Positions 43,912 through 50,000 of a stretch of 64,000 nucleotides of DNA are shown in pieces. Made by a program: the position numbers and the translations under genes. The DNA comes from Pseudomonadaceae bacterium SI-3 (GTDB lineage: Bacteria > Pseudomonadota > Gammaproteobacteria > Pseudomonadales > Pseudomonadaceae), in NCBI GenBank assembly GCA_004010935.1, contig CP026511.1, forward strand, positions 1,302,001 through 1,366,000, in the 5' to 3' direction. A model generated the notes under the pieces. It made no database searches. It saw nothing but the letters and a program-made list of their open reading frames with translations, and was not told the DNA's origin. Numbering within the stretch: position 1 is the first letter of the stretch; every line of letters begins with the position of its first letter.

Positions 43912-44484
43912 CTAGCTAATGCCTGGCCCGGATGTCTTAAGCGGCTGCCCTATGCCCACGTCATAAACCAACTCACCGTGGTTGAGTCTTGCTGGCGAGG
44001 TATAGGGGTGCAGTGTCAGACGTTGTTCGTCCTGGATATGCAGCACTTCGACGCCGCGCAACTTCAGAACATCCGACACCATGGAGCGGTGGCATCGCCA
44101 CCAGAGCACTTCGGCACACATGATCGCGGTGGGTTTCTCGGCTGCCAAGCGCAACAGCTGTTGTATCCCGCAGGCGAACTCGTCGGTGTGCAGATGTTCG
44201 GCGTAGCCACGAAAGGAGCTATTGCGCCATGCACTCGCGCTCGGTCCCGGCGTGGCCCGCCGCCGGCCCCCCAGCGCTTCGATCCACTCATAGGCGATCC
44301 CGTGCTCGGCGAGCGACGCTTCGAGGTTTGCCGACATGAATTGCGGCAACCGCCTTGAGCCCGGAAAACGCCGCACATCGGCGATGGCCCGGATGCCGTA
44401 GTGCTCCAGCAAGGCGATGAAGGTCTCGGTTGTGCGGGTGGAATGGCCGACGGTCCAGATCTGCTGGGGCTGAACCGGGCTCAT
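43912..44484 (-). CDS. DUF488 domain protein
   Basis: 190-residue cytosolic protein. It matches the DUF488 family: IWTVGHSTRTTETFIALLEHYGI, IADVRRFPGSRRLPQF, YEWIEALGGRR, and the Cys/Trp/His cluster AIMCAEVLWWRCHRSMVSDVL. The pattern Cys-x-Glu plus CHR suggests a metal- or nucleotide-binding site. No function has been established to my knowledge. Its ATG overlaps the stop of the DUF2945 gene upstream by 4 nt, so the two form a small operon. Confidence 0.85.
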   Translation of the reverse strand: MSPVQPQQIWTVGHSTRTTETFIALLEHYGIRAIADVRRFPGSRRLPQFMSANLEASLAEHGIAYEWIEALGGRRRATPGPSASAWRNSSFRGYAEHLHTDEFACGIQQLLRLAAEKPTAIMCAEVLWWRCHRSMVSDVLKLRGVEVLHIQDEQRLTLHPYTSPARLNHGELVYDVGIGQPLKTSGPGIS

Positions 44485-44696
44485 TTAATCCGGCTCAGCG
44501 CGCCGCCCTTGTGCATCGCGACGTGATCGGTCTTGTCGCTTTCGATCTCGTATTGAGGGTCTTCCGGGCTGGCGTGTCGCGTGTGGCCTTTATAGTCGGT
44601 ATCTCGGGTATGCACTTTGACGATGCGCCCCGTCACATGCCCGGCTTCAGAGTTCCAGCGTACGTGGTCACCCTTTTCGAATCGTTCTTGCGCCAT
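44481..44696 (-). CDS. DUF2945 (TUDOR-like) protein
   Basis: 71-residue basic protein of the DUF2945 / hypervirulence-associated TUDOR family: FEKGDHVRWNSEAGHVTGRIVK and DYKGHTRHASPEDPQYEI, then KTDHVAMHKGGALSRI. The fold is SH3-like. The role is unknown, possibly nucleic-acid or methyl-lysine-type recognition by analogy only. The start is ATG 44696 with GGAG upstream; ATG 44732 is an equally possible start, with GAAGG before it and 12 extra residues. It is co-transcribed and coupled with the DUF488 gene. Confidence 0.82.
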   Translation of the reverse strand: MAQERFEKGDHVRWNSEAGHVTGRIVKVHTRDTDYKGHTRHASPEDPQYEIESDKTDHVAMHKGGALSRIK

Positions 44697-44961
44697 AGGT
44701 CGTTTCTCCATCGTTGATTTCGCCATAGCCACGCCTTCTTTCAGGAAGGGAAGCGCTGCTTCCTCCTCTATCAGCGACCGGAAATCAGGCTTCCTTACGC
44801 CTACCGTTTGTCGGGTAAATTAAAAGGCCTTTACTTAGCGATCGGTTTGAAAATTCAAAAAAATGACGCTGTGGTAGGTGAAAGCGCAACGGGCTAAAGC
44901 GGATTAAACCCTATTTGCAGTAGTGGCACTAAGCCACGAAATAATAGCGGATTAATGGCCG

Positions 44962-44975
44962 GTCAAAATTGTGAC
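44962..44975. repeat. GTCA-N6-TGAC inverted repeat
   Basis: GTCAAAATTGTGAC, a short inverted repeat about 240 bp before the GH5 start. Its outer arms match those of FleQ boxes but the centre does not. A possible operator only. Confidence 0.25.
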
Positions 44976-45170
44976 GTAGGATTGGCGATCTAAATCCGTC
45001 AAATAGATTTTGAATAGTTTTGGAAACCTATTATAAAGACGCCACGCAACGGATTGCCGGGTTCCACTACTGGTGATCCGGTGTCGTTGCAACGCGGTTC
45101 GTCCGGTTGCGCAAGTGATGCATCTGCCCCAAGCGCCTGTACGACTTAATTACAACTCCCGCCACTTTTT

Positions 45171-45188
45171 TAAAGGCTCCGGCCTTTA
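45171..45188 (+). promoter_or_regulatory. 5' leader hairpin with UCCG tetraloop
   Basis: TAAAGGC-TCCG-GCCTTTA, a perfect 7-bp stem with a stable UNCG-type loop, 15 bp before the ribosome binding site of the GH5 gene. It may stabilise the mRNA 5' end or affect translation. Confidence 0.4.
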
Positions 45189-45214
45189 GAAGTATTAAGT
45201 TTCGGAGAGACTAG

Positions 45215-47017
45215 ATGTCTACCAATGTATTTATGGGCGCCCCTAAGGCACTCGTTCGTTCTATCGCGCTCGCTGCAGTATTCAGTGCTGTTACCTTTAC
45301 AGGCGAAGTGGCTGCTGCCGTCACAGCAAGTACGTCTTCCTCGACCGCTTTCACGTCTTCGATCAACAAGTTCACCAGTAACGATTTCCTTAACGGCGTT
45401 TGGCGCCGCACCGCCGCGTTGTCCGTACCGGCCACTTCGGCTTCCATCGCGGCATTCAAGCCGGGCGTTCAGATCAAGTTCGCTGACGGCCAGGTGCGCA
45501 AGATTTCCCGGGTCTACAAGGTTGGAGCCAACCTCAGCATCTATGTCGATGGTGGCCTGCTGGATGGCGGTAAAGTCGGCGCCCCGCGCACCGTCAGCAC
45601 CGTGGTTGCGACTGCAGCCCCTAGCGCGCCAGCTGCCCCGGCTCCGGTTGTAACCGCCCCCAGCGCACCTAGCAGCACCTACACCGCTTCGATGAACAGC
45701 TTCACCAACACCGATTGGCAGAATGGCATCTATCGCAAGTCCGCCGGCTTCTCGATCCCGGACACCGGTGCAAACAAGGCCGCGTTCGTGGTCGGTTCAT
45801 CGGTCAAGTTGGCCGATGGCCAGGTACGGACGGTCGCTGCGGTCTATGACGTAGGCGCTCATCTCTCTGTCATGCTCAAAGGCACCGCCCTGTCCGCCAG
45901 CGCTGTCGGCTATCCCAAGACCATCAGTGTTGTATCCGGCAGCACCGGCACCGCTACGCCGCCAGCGGCCGTTGCGCCTGCTCCGGCGCCGACCCCTGCA
46001 CCAGCCCCGACTCCAGCACCTGCTCCGGCCCCAGTAGTCAGTGATGGCAGCGGTATTAATCTTGTGGGTGTCAACTTCGGTTCGGGTGTGTTCGATCCAG
46101 GTACTGTTCCGGGTATCTACAACAAGGGCTATACCTACGCGGACGAGTCCTACTACAAGCGTCACGCCGGGCTCGGCTTCAAGCTGATTCGCCTGGGCTT
46201 CCTCTGGGAGCGTATCCAGCCCAAGCTGGGTACCGAACTGGACGCAGCTGAACTGGGCCGCATCAAGCAGTCCTTGGATTACGCACAGAAGTACGGCATC
46301 AAGGTCGTCCTTGATATGCACAACTATTATCGCTACTACGGCAAGGTAATTAACTCGCCGGAAGTGCCGCGCGCCCAGTTCGCCGAGACCTGGCGCAAGA
46401 TTGCGGTAGCGGTGTCCAAGCATCCTGCGCTGTATGGCTACGGTCTGATGAACGAGCCTTACAACACTGGTAACAACCTCTGGCCGCAGACGGCTCAGGC
46501 TGCTGGGCAGGCGATCCGCAAGATCGATCCGTCCAAGTGGATCATGATCGCCGGTGACCGTTACTCCAGCGCCTTCCACTGGCAGAAGTACAACACCTCG
46601 CTGATCAACGATCCGTGGATGCGTGATCCGAAGAACAACCTGGTGTACGAAGCGCACCAGTATCTGGACTTCGACTACTCGGGTACCTACACCAAGCGTG
46701 CTGAAACCTTCGCTCCGATGCTGGGTGTCGAGCGGGTCAAGCCTTGGGTCGAGTGGCTGAAGGCGAACAAGCTGCGCGGGTTCCTTGGTGAGCACGGCAT
46801 TCCGGACTTCTCTCCATCTGCTGTGGTCGCGACTGACAACCTGCTGGCTTACCTGAACGCGAACTGCATCCCGAGCACCTACTGGGCTGCCGGTCCTCGC
46901 TGGGGTGAGAACATCATGGCGCTGGACGTGTCGAGCGGTAAGCATCGTCCTCAGCTGGCTCCGCTGCAAAAGCATGCCGCTGCCAAGAAGACATGCTCCA
47001 CCATCGGTCCGATGTAA
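45215..47017 (+). CDS. Exported GH5 hydrolase with duplicated N-terminal module
   Basis: 600-residue secreted protein. Signal-like region about 1-35. Repeat A is residues 46-131 (SSINKFTSNDFLNGVWRRTA, KFADGQVRKISRVYKVGANL). Repeat B is residues 157-241 (ASMNSFTNTDWQNGIYRKSA, KLADGQVRTVAAVYDVGAHL). A Pro/Ala linker (about 248-274) joins them to a GH5 TIM barrel (about 279-590). Catalytic residues are Glu414 in GLMNEPYN and Glu525 in FLGEHGIP, with HQYLDFDY and TYWAAGPRWG also conserved. The modules match no family I know and may bind polysaccharide. GGAGAGA sits 4 nt before ATG 45215. Monocistronic, with a strong terminator. Likely acts on the exopolysaccharide or on plant glucan. Confidence 0.9.
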   Translation: MSTNVFMGAPKALVRSIALAAVFSAVTFTGEVAAAVTASTSSSTAFTSSINKFTSNDFLNGVWRRTAALSVPATSASIAAFKPGVQIKFADGQVRKISRVYKVGANLSIYVDGGLLDGGKVGAPRTVSTVVATAAPSAPAAPAPVVTAPSAPSSTYTASMNSFTNTDWQNGIYRKSAGFSIPDTGANKAAFVVGSSVKLADGQVRTVAAVYDVGAHLSVMLKGTALSASAVGYPKTISVVSGSTGTATPPAAVAPAPAPTPAPAPTPAPAPAPVVSDGSGINLVGVNFGSGVFDPGTVPGIYNKGYTYADESYYKRHAGLGFKLIRLGFLWERIQPKLGTELDAAELGRIKQSLDYAQKYGIKVVLDMHNYYRYYGKVINSPEVPRAQFAETWRKIAVAVSKHPALYGYGLMNEPYNTGNNLWPQTAQAAGQAIRKIDPSKWIMIAGDRYSSAFHWQKYNTSLINDPWMRDPKNNLVYEAHQYLDFDYSGTYTKRAETFAPMLGVERVKPWVEWLKANKLRGFLGEHGIPDFSPSAVVATDNLLAYLNANCIPSTYWAAGPRWGENIMALDVSSGKHRPQLAPLQKHAAAKKTCSTIGPM

Positions 47018-47035
47018 CAGCGACTGATATTAAAG

Positions 47036-47059
47036 AACGGGCCTTCGGGCCCGTTTTTT
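47036..47059 (+). terminator. Rho-independent terminator of the GH5 gene
   Basis: AACGGGCC-TTCG-GGCCCGTT followed by a T run: perfect 8-bp stem with a UUCG loop, 18 bp after the stop. Confidence 0.93.
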
Positions 47060-47466
47060 ATTGTCTGGGTAATTCTTGTCGGGCGAATAACGGTGCAGTT
47101 CGTCGGCTGCGGTTCCGCTCTAAAACTCTCGCGAGATGAGTTTGGCAATCAGCGATACATACAAGGATTGCATATGTTGTCGTTTCGCTTGTTAGTCGCC
47201 GCTTCGCTTTAACACAGTATTCATGCGGGATAGAGCTAAATGGTTGGCGAAGTGCCACTTGGTGGAGTGCCCGAAGTTCATTTCGTGTTTAATTTTCATA
47301 AGCTTGCGAAGGGCACTTCTCATGGTCCCAAAAGAATGGAACTCAAAAATCTACCCCCGGTCACCATATATGTGCGCACCGAAAATACACAGTTCGCGGC
47401 TCACCGCTCCTGCTGTGTCCCTACGGACCGTGGTCTTCCGGCCAAGCCATATAAAAGGTGAATCAA
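47060..47466. other. Intergenic region before the stress operon
   Basis: About 400 bp without a supported gene; presumably holds the promoter of the operon starting at 47467. No operator was recognised. Confidence 0.4.
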
Positions 47467-48375
47467 ATGACTACACCCGACGAAGAAATTACTGGTTACG
47501 GTGGCCAACCTAAGACCGGCCCCAATTCCACAACCAGCTCCACTGGCTCTAACGCCACCAGTTCGACGAGCTCGAACATGGGGTCGAGTGGAAGCCATAC
47601 CTCTGATACAAGCCAAAGCTCCACTACTGGCTCCAGCACTGCCGGACATGCCGCTGAAGATGCGAAGGCGAAAGCTCGTCAAGCGGCCGATCAGGTGAAA
47701 ACCCAGGGCAAATCTCAATTGGAAGGCTATCGGGAAACCGCAGCTGATGAAATTGAGAAAGTCGCCCAAAGTGCTAAAGCTGCTGCTCAAGAGCTAGAAG
47801 GGCAAGACCGCCTCGGGCTGTCCAACTACGTCTCCGATATGGCGCAAAGCATGGTGCAGTTCTCCGACAGCCTGCGTGGCAAGAGCGTGGACGAGCTGTT
47901 CCAAGACGTGAATCGTCTTGCACGAAACAACCCCGCTCTGTTCCTCACGGGGAGTGTGGCTTTGGGCTTCGGCCTTACCCGTTTTGCCCGCGCTTCGAGC
48001 AAGCGCGCTTCGCAAGAAGATTATGGCCATCAGAGCAGCAGTGCAGCCAGTGGCTCCAGCAGCCATCACAGCTCCGATCAGGATGAGCTAAACGATCGTC
48101 TCAGCACAGGCGAGCCCGGCTCTATCGGTAGTGTTAGCAATGCAGGCGTTTCCTCTGCAACCAGCACTTCCAGGCCGACCACCGGAACTTCTGTAGGAAC
48201 CGGTTCAGCTACCGGCGTCGGAACAGGCCTTGGCACAGGCTCCACTGGGACGGGCACCCGCACTGGCGCCAATACCAGCAATGGGTTGGGTGTTGGTTCA
48301 AACGCTGGCTCCAGCAGCACGGGTTCCACTACCAGCCGCGACGGCAAGGGTACCGACGGAGGACTTTTCCCATGA
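47467..48375 (+). CDS. Ser/Thr/Gly-rich protein with central membrane-associated domain
   Basis: 302 residues, no named family. Residues 1-60 are low-complexity Ser/Thr/Asn. Residues about 60-175 form charged helices (EDAKAKARQAADQVKTQGKS, DEIEKVAQSAKAAAQELEG), followed by a short hydrophobic segment, NPALFLTGSVALGFGLTRFA. The last 120 residues are Ser/Thr/Gly repeats (GTGSATGVGTGLGTGSTGTG). The helical part resembles LEA/apolipoprotein-like stress proteins. ATG 47467 has AAGG about 9 nt upstream (GTG 47458 is less likely). The stop overlaps the next ATG by 4 nt. Confidence 0.75.
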   Translation: MTTPDEEITGYGGQPKTGPNSTTSSTGSNATSSTSSNMGSSGSHTSDTSQSSTTGSSTAGHAAEDAKAKARQAADQVKTQGKSQLEGYRETAADEIEKVAQSAKAAAQELEGQDRLGLSNYVSDMAQSMVQFSDSLRGKSVDELFQDVNRLARNNPALFLTGSVALGFGLTRFARASSKRASQEDYGHQSSSAASGSSSHHSSDQDELNDRLSTGEPGSIGSVSNAGVSSATSTSRPTTGTSVGTGSATGVGTGLGTGSTGTGTRTGANTSNGLGVGSNAGSSSTGSTTSRDGKGTDGGLFP

Positions 48376-48824
48376 GCGAAGCACGTAAGACAACGACCAC
48401 GACCTCCACAGCCAATACGACTGTGGAGCCTGGCCACCGCGCCGAAAACGACACCTCTGTAGGTGGCCTGCTTCGTCAGCTAACGCACGAAGTGCCATCC
48501 TTGATCACCAAGGAGCTGGCGCTGGCGAAGGCTGAAATGACCGAGTCGATCCGCGCGACCAAAGCGGGTGCCGGCAGCGTCGCTACCGGCGGTGCAGTGC
48601 TTCTCGGCGGATTCATCGTTCTGTTGATGTCGGCCGTATACGGGCTGAGCAACGTGGTCGAGCCTTGGCTCGCCGCGCTGATCGTTGGCGCTGTCGTAGT
48701 GGTTATCGGGTTGATCATGGTGTCGTCCGGCAAGAAGAAGTTTCAGGCTTCTTCGTTCAAGCCGGAGCGCACCATTCATTCGGTCAACAAGGATAAAGAA
48801 GCTGTGAAGGGGCACACATCATGA
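48372..48824 (+). CDS. Phage-holin-family (DUF1469-like) membrane protein
   Basis: 150 residues. A Thr-rich N-terminus precedes SVGGLLRQLTHEVPSLITKELALAKAEMTE and two membrane helices (GAVLLGGFIVLLMSAVYGL, LAALIVGAVVVVIGLIMVS). This matches the Actinobacterial Holin-X / DUF1469 type of phage holin family protein. Despite the name, no phage genes are nearby, and such proteins often sit in stress-induced operons with DUF3618. Both ends overlap neighbours by 4 nt. Confidence 0.83.
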   Translation: MSEARKTTTTTSTANTTVEPGHRAENDTSVGGLLRQLTHEVPSLITKELALAKAEMTESIRATKAGAGSVATGGAVLLGGFIVLLMSAVYGLSNVVEPWLAALIVGAVVVVIGLIMVSSGKKKFQASSFKPERTIHSVNKDKEAVKGHTS

Positions 48825-49633
48825 GCACACGTAATCAGATTGATGCCGAAGCGCAAAAGGATCCGGACGAGCTAGAGCGAGAGATCGATCAGACCCGTAC
48901 CGAGATCGGCAACATTGTTCATGCGCTTGAAAACAAGCTCTCTCCCGGTGAGTTGATTGATACCGCGCTGGGCTACGTCAAAGGCGGCGGTGGCGAGTTC
49001 TTCAGTAACCTGAGCAATACGGTAAAGGCCAATCCGGTGCCGACCGTGCTCACCTCGATCGGCCTGATCTGGATGATGGCTGGGCAGAATCGCCAGCCTC
49101 ATTCCAACGTCACCACAGCGGGTTACAACACTGGTTCGAATGGCCCGTCGATGGGTGACAAGCTGTCCGCCAAAACCGCTGGCATCAAGCAGCAAGGTGC
49201 CAGCATGAAAGAAAAGGCCAGCCATATGGGTCAGAGCGTTTCCGAGTCGTTGGGCAGTGCGCGCACTCGAGCAAGCGACTCCAGTCGTCAGGCATCCGCC
49301 CGGCTTCGCGGTGGTGCAGACCGGGCACGTGGCGGATTCAACCAGCTGTTGCAGGAACAGCCCTTGGCTCTTGGTGCGATCGGTATCGCATTGGGCGCTT
49401 TGATTGCTGCATCGGTCCCACCATCCCGTCGTGAAGACGAAATGCTCGGTGAGGCCAGCGATCGCATGACCGATCAGCTTCGCCACAAAGCGGAAGAGGG
49501 CTATCAAAAAGCTTCCGCCAAAGGTGAAGAAGTGGCGAATCGCGTCAAGCAGGACGTCAGCAACAGCAGCGATAGCAACCGCTCGAACTCCGGCTCGACC
49601 GGTACTACCGGTACGACGTCAGCGGGTATATAA
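48821..49633 (+). CDS. DUF3618 domain protein
   Basis: 270 residues. The N-terminal DUF3618 motif is DELEREIDQTRTEIGNIVHALENKLSPGELID. A hydrophobic segment (about 75-90, VLTSIGLIWMMAG), long Ser/Ala/Gln-rich helices and a second membrane segment (ALGAIGIALGALIAASV) follow. It ends in a Ser/Thr/Gly tail. It may span the inner membrane twice. Related genes are described as nutrient-deprivation or stress induced; no mechanism is known. Last gene of the coupled three-gene operon. Confidence 0.83.
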   Translation: MSTRNQIDAEAQKDPDELEREIDQTRTEIGNIVHALENKLSPGELIDTALGYVKGGGGEFFSNLSNTVKANPVPTVLTSIGLIWMMAGQNRQPHSNVTTAGYNTGSNGPSMGDKLSAKTAGIKQQGASMKEKASHMGQSVSESLGSARTRASDSSRQASARLRGGADRARGGFNQLLQEQPLALGAIGIALGALIAASVPPSRREDEMLGEASDRMTDQLRHKAEEGYQKASAKGEEVANRVKQDVSNSSDSNRSNSGSTGTTGTTSAGI

Positions 49634-49677
49634 CGCAGCGCAAACGCCGAGTCGACTTAGGTCGACGATAGCGTCTG

Positions 49678-49713
49678 TTTCGCCGGTGCGGGCTTGAGTC
49701 CGCACCGGCGAAA
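49678..49713. terminator. Large inverted repeat after the stress operon
   Basis: TTTCGCCGGTGCGG (49678-49691) / CCGCACCGGCGAAA (49700-49713), loop GCTTGAGT. A perfect 14-bp stem that probably ends the DUF3618 operon, though no T run follows on the plus strand. Its loop supplies the likely -35 box of the tRNA promoter. Confidence 0.8.
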
Positions 49714-49722
49714 TTCGATAAT
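49694..49722 (+). promoter_or_regulatory. Sigma-70 promoter of tRNA-Thr
   Basis: TTGAGT (49694-49699) and GATAAT (49717-49722) with 17-bp spacing, followed by a GC-rich discriminator and the tRNA 12 bp downstream. The GC discriminator is typical of stringently controlled stable-RNA promoters. Confidence 0.72.
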
Positions 49723-49734
49723 GCGCCGCTCGGC

Positions 49735-49810
49735 GCCGGTGTAGCTCAGTAGGTAGAGCAGCGCATTCGTAATGCGAAGGTCGGGGGTTCGACTCCTCTC
49801 ACCGGCACCA
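49735..49810 (+). tRNA. tRNA-Thr (anticodon CGT)
   Basis: 76-nt cloverleaf: acceptor GCCGGTG / CACCGGC, discriminator A and an encoded CCA. The D-arm is GTAGCTCAGTAGGTAGAGC. The anticodon loop TTCGTAA has CGT at 49768-49770, reading ACG. The T-loop is TTCGACT. The outermost anticodon-stem pair is a G-A mismatch. Confidence 0.95.
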
Positions 49811-49818
49811 ATGAAGTC

Positions 49819-49846
49819 AAGGCTCGCAGCGATGCGGGCCTTTTCA
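49819..49846 (+). terminator. Terminator after tRNA-Thr
   Basis: AAGGCTCGCA-GCGA-TGCGGGCCTT followed by TT-C-ATTTT; the stem pairs throughout with one G-T wobble. Confidence 0.8.
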
Positions 49847-50000
49847 TTTTCCGGCGGTTAGGCAGCGTCGCGATGCATCGCAGCGACGTTTGGGCCGCGG
49901 AAAGAGCGCCTGATTGCGAACTGCTTTTTCGGAAAAGAAAAAGACATCTAGCCTGGAAGCCGGATAATGGCGATCAAATGTATCGTTCTGGTAATCCCGC

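Larger units (their letters stand above)
44697..45214. other. AT-rich promoter region of the GH5 gene at 45215
   Basis: About 500 bp, clearly more AT-rich than its surroundings, with no gene. It holds two copies of GCGGATTAA (around 44899 and 44947), an inverted repeat GTCA-N6-TGAC at 44962-44975, and a hairpin at 45171-45188. This looks like a regulated promoter with a long leader; no known regulator site could be assigned firmly. Confidence 0.45.

Noticed and set aside
48120..48330. Repetitive DNA that might suggest a CRISPR or satellite array
   Set aside because: Irregular Ser/Thr/Gly codon repetition inside a coding frame; no uniform repeat/spacer units.
48372..48824. Prophage or lysis cassette suggested by the holin family name
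   Set aside because: No endolysin, integrase or structural phage gene nearby; the DUF3618 context is chromosomal.
49735..49870. Integrated island at tRNA-Thr
   Set aside because: No integrase and no second copy of the tRNA 3' end was seen in the window; flanking genes look like core genome.
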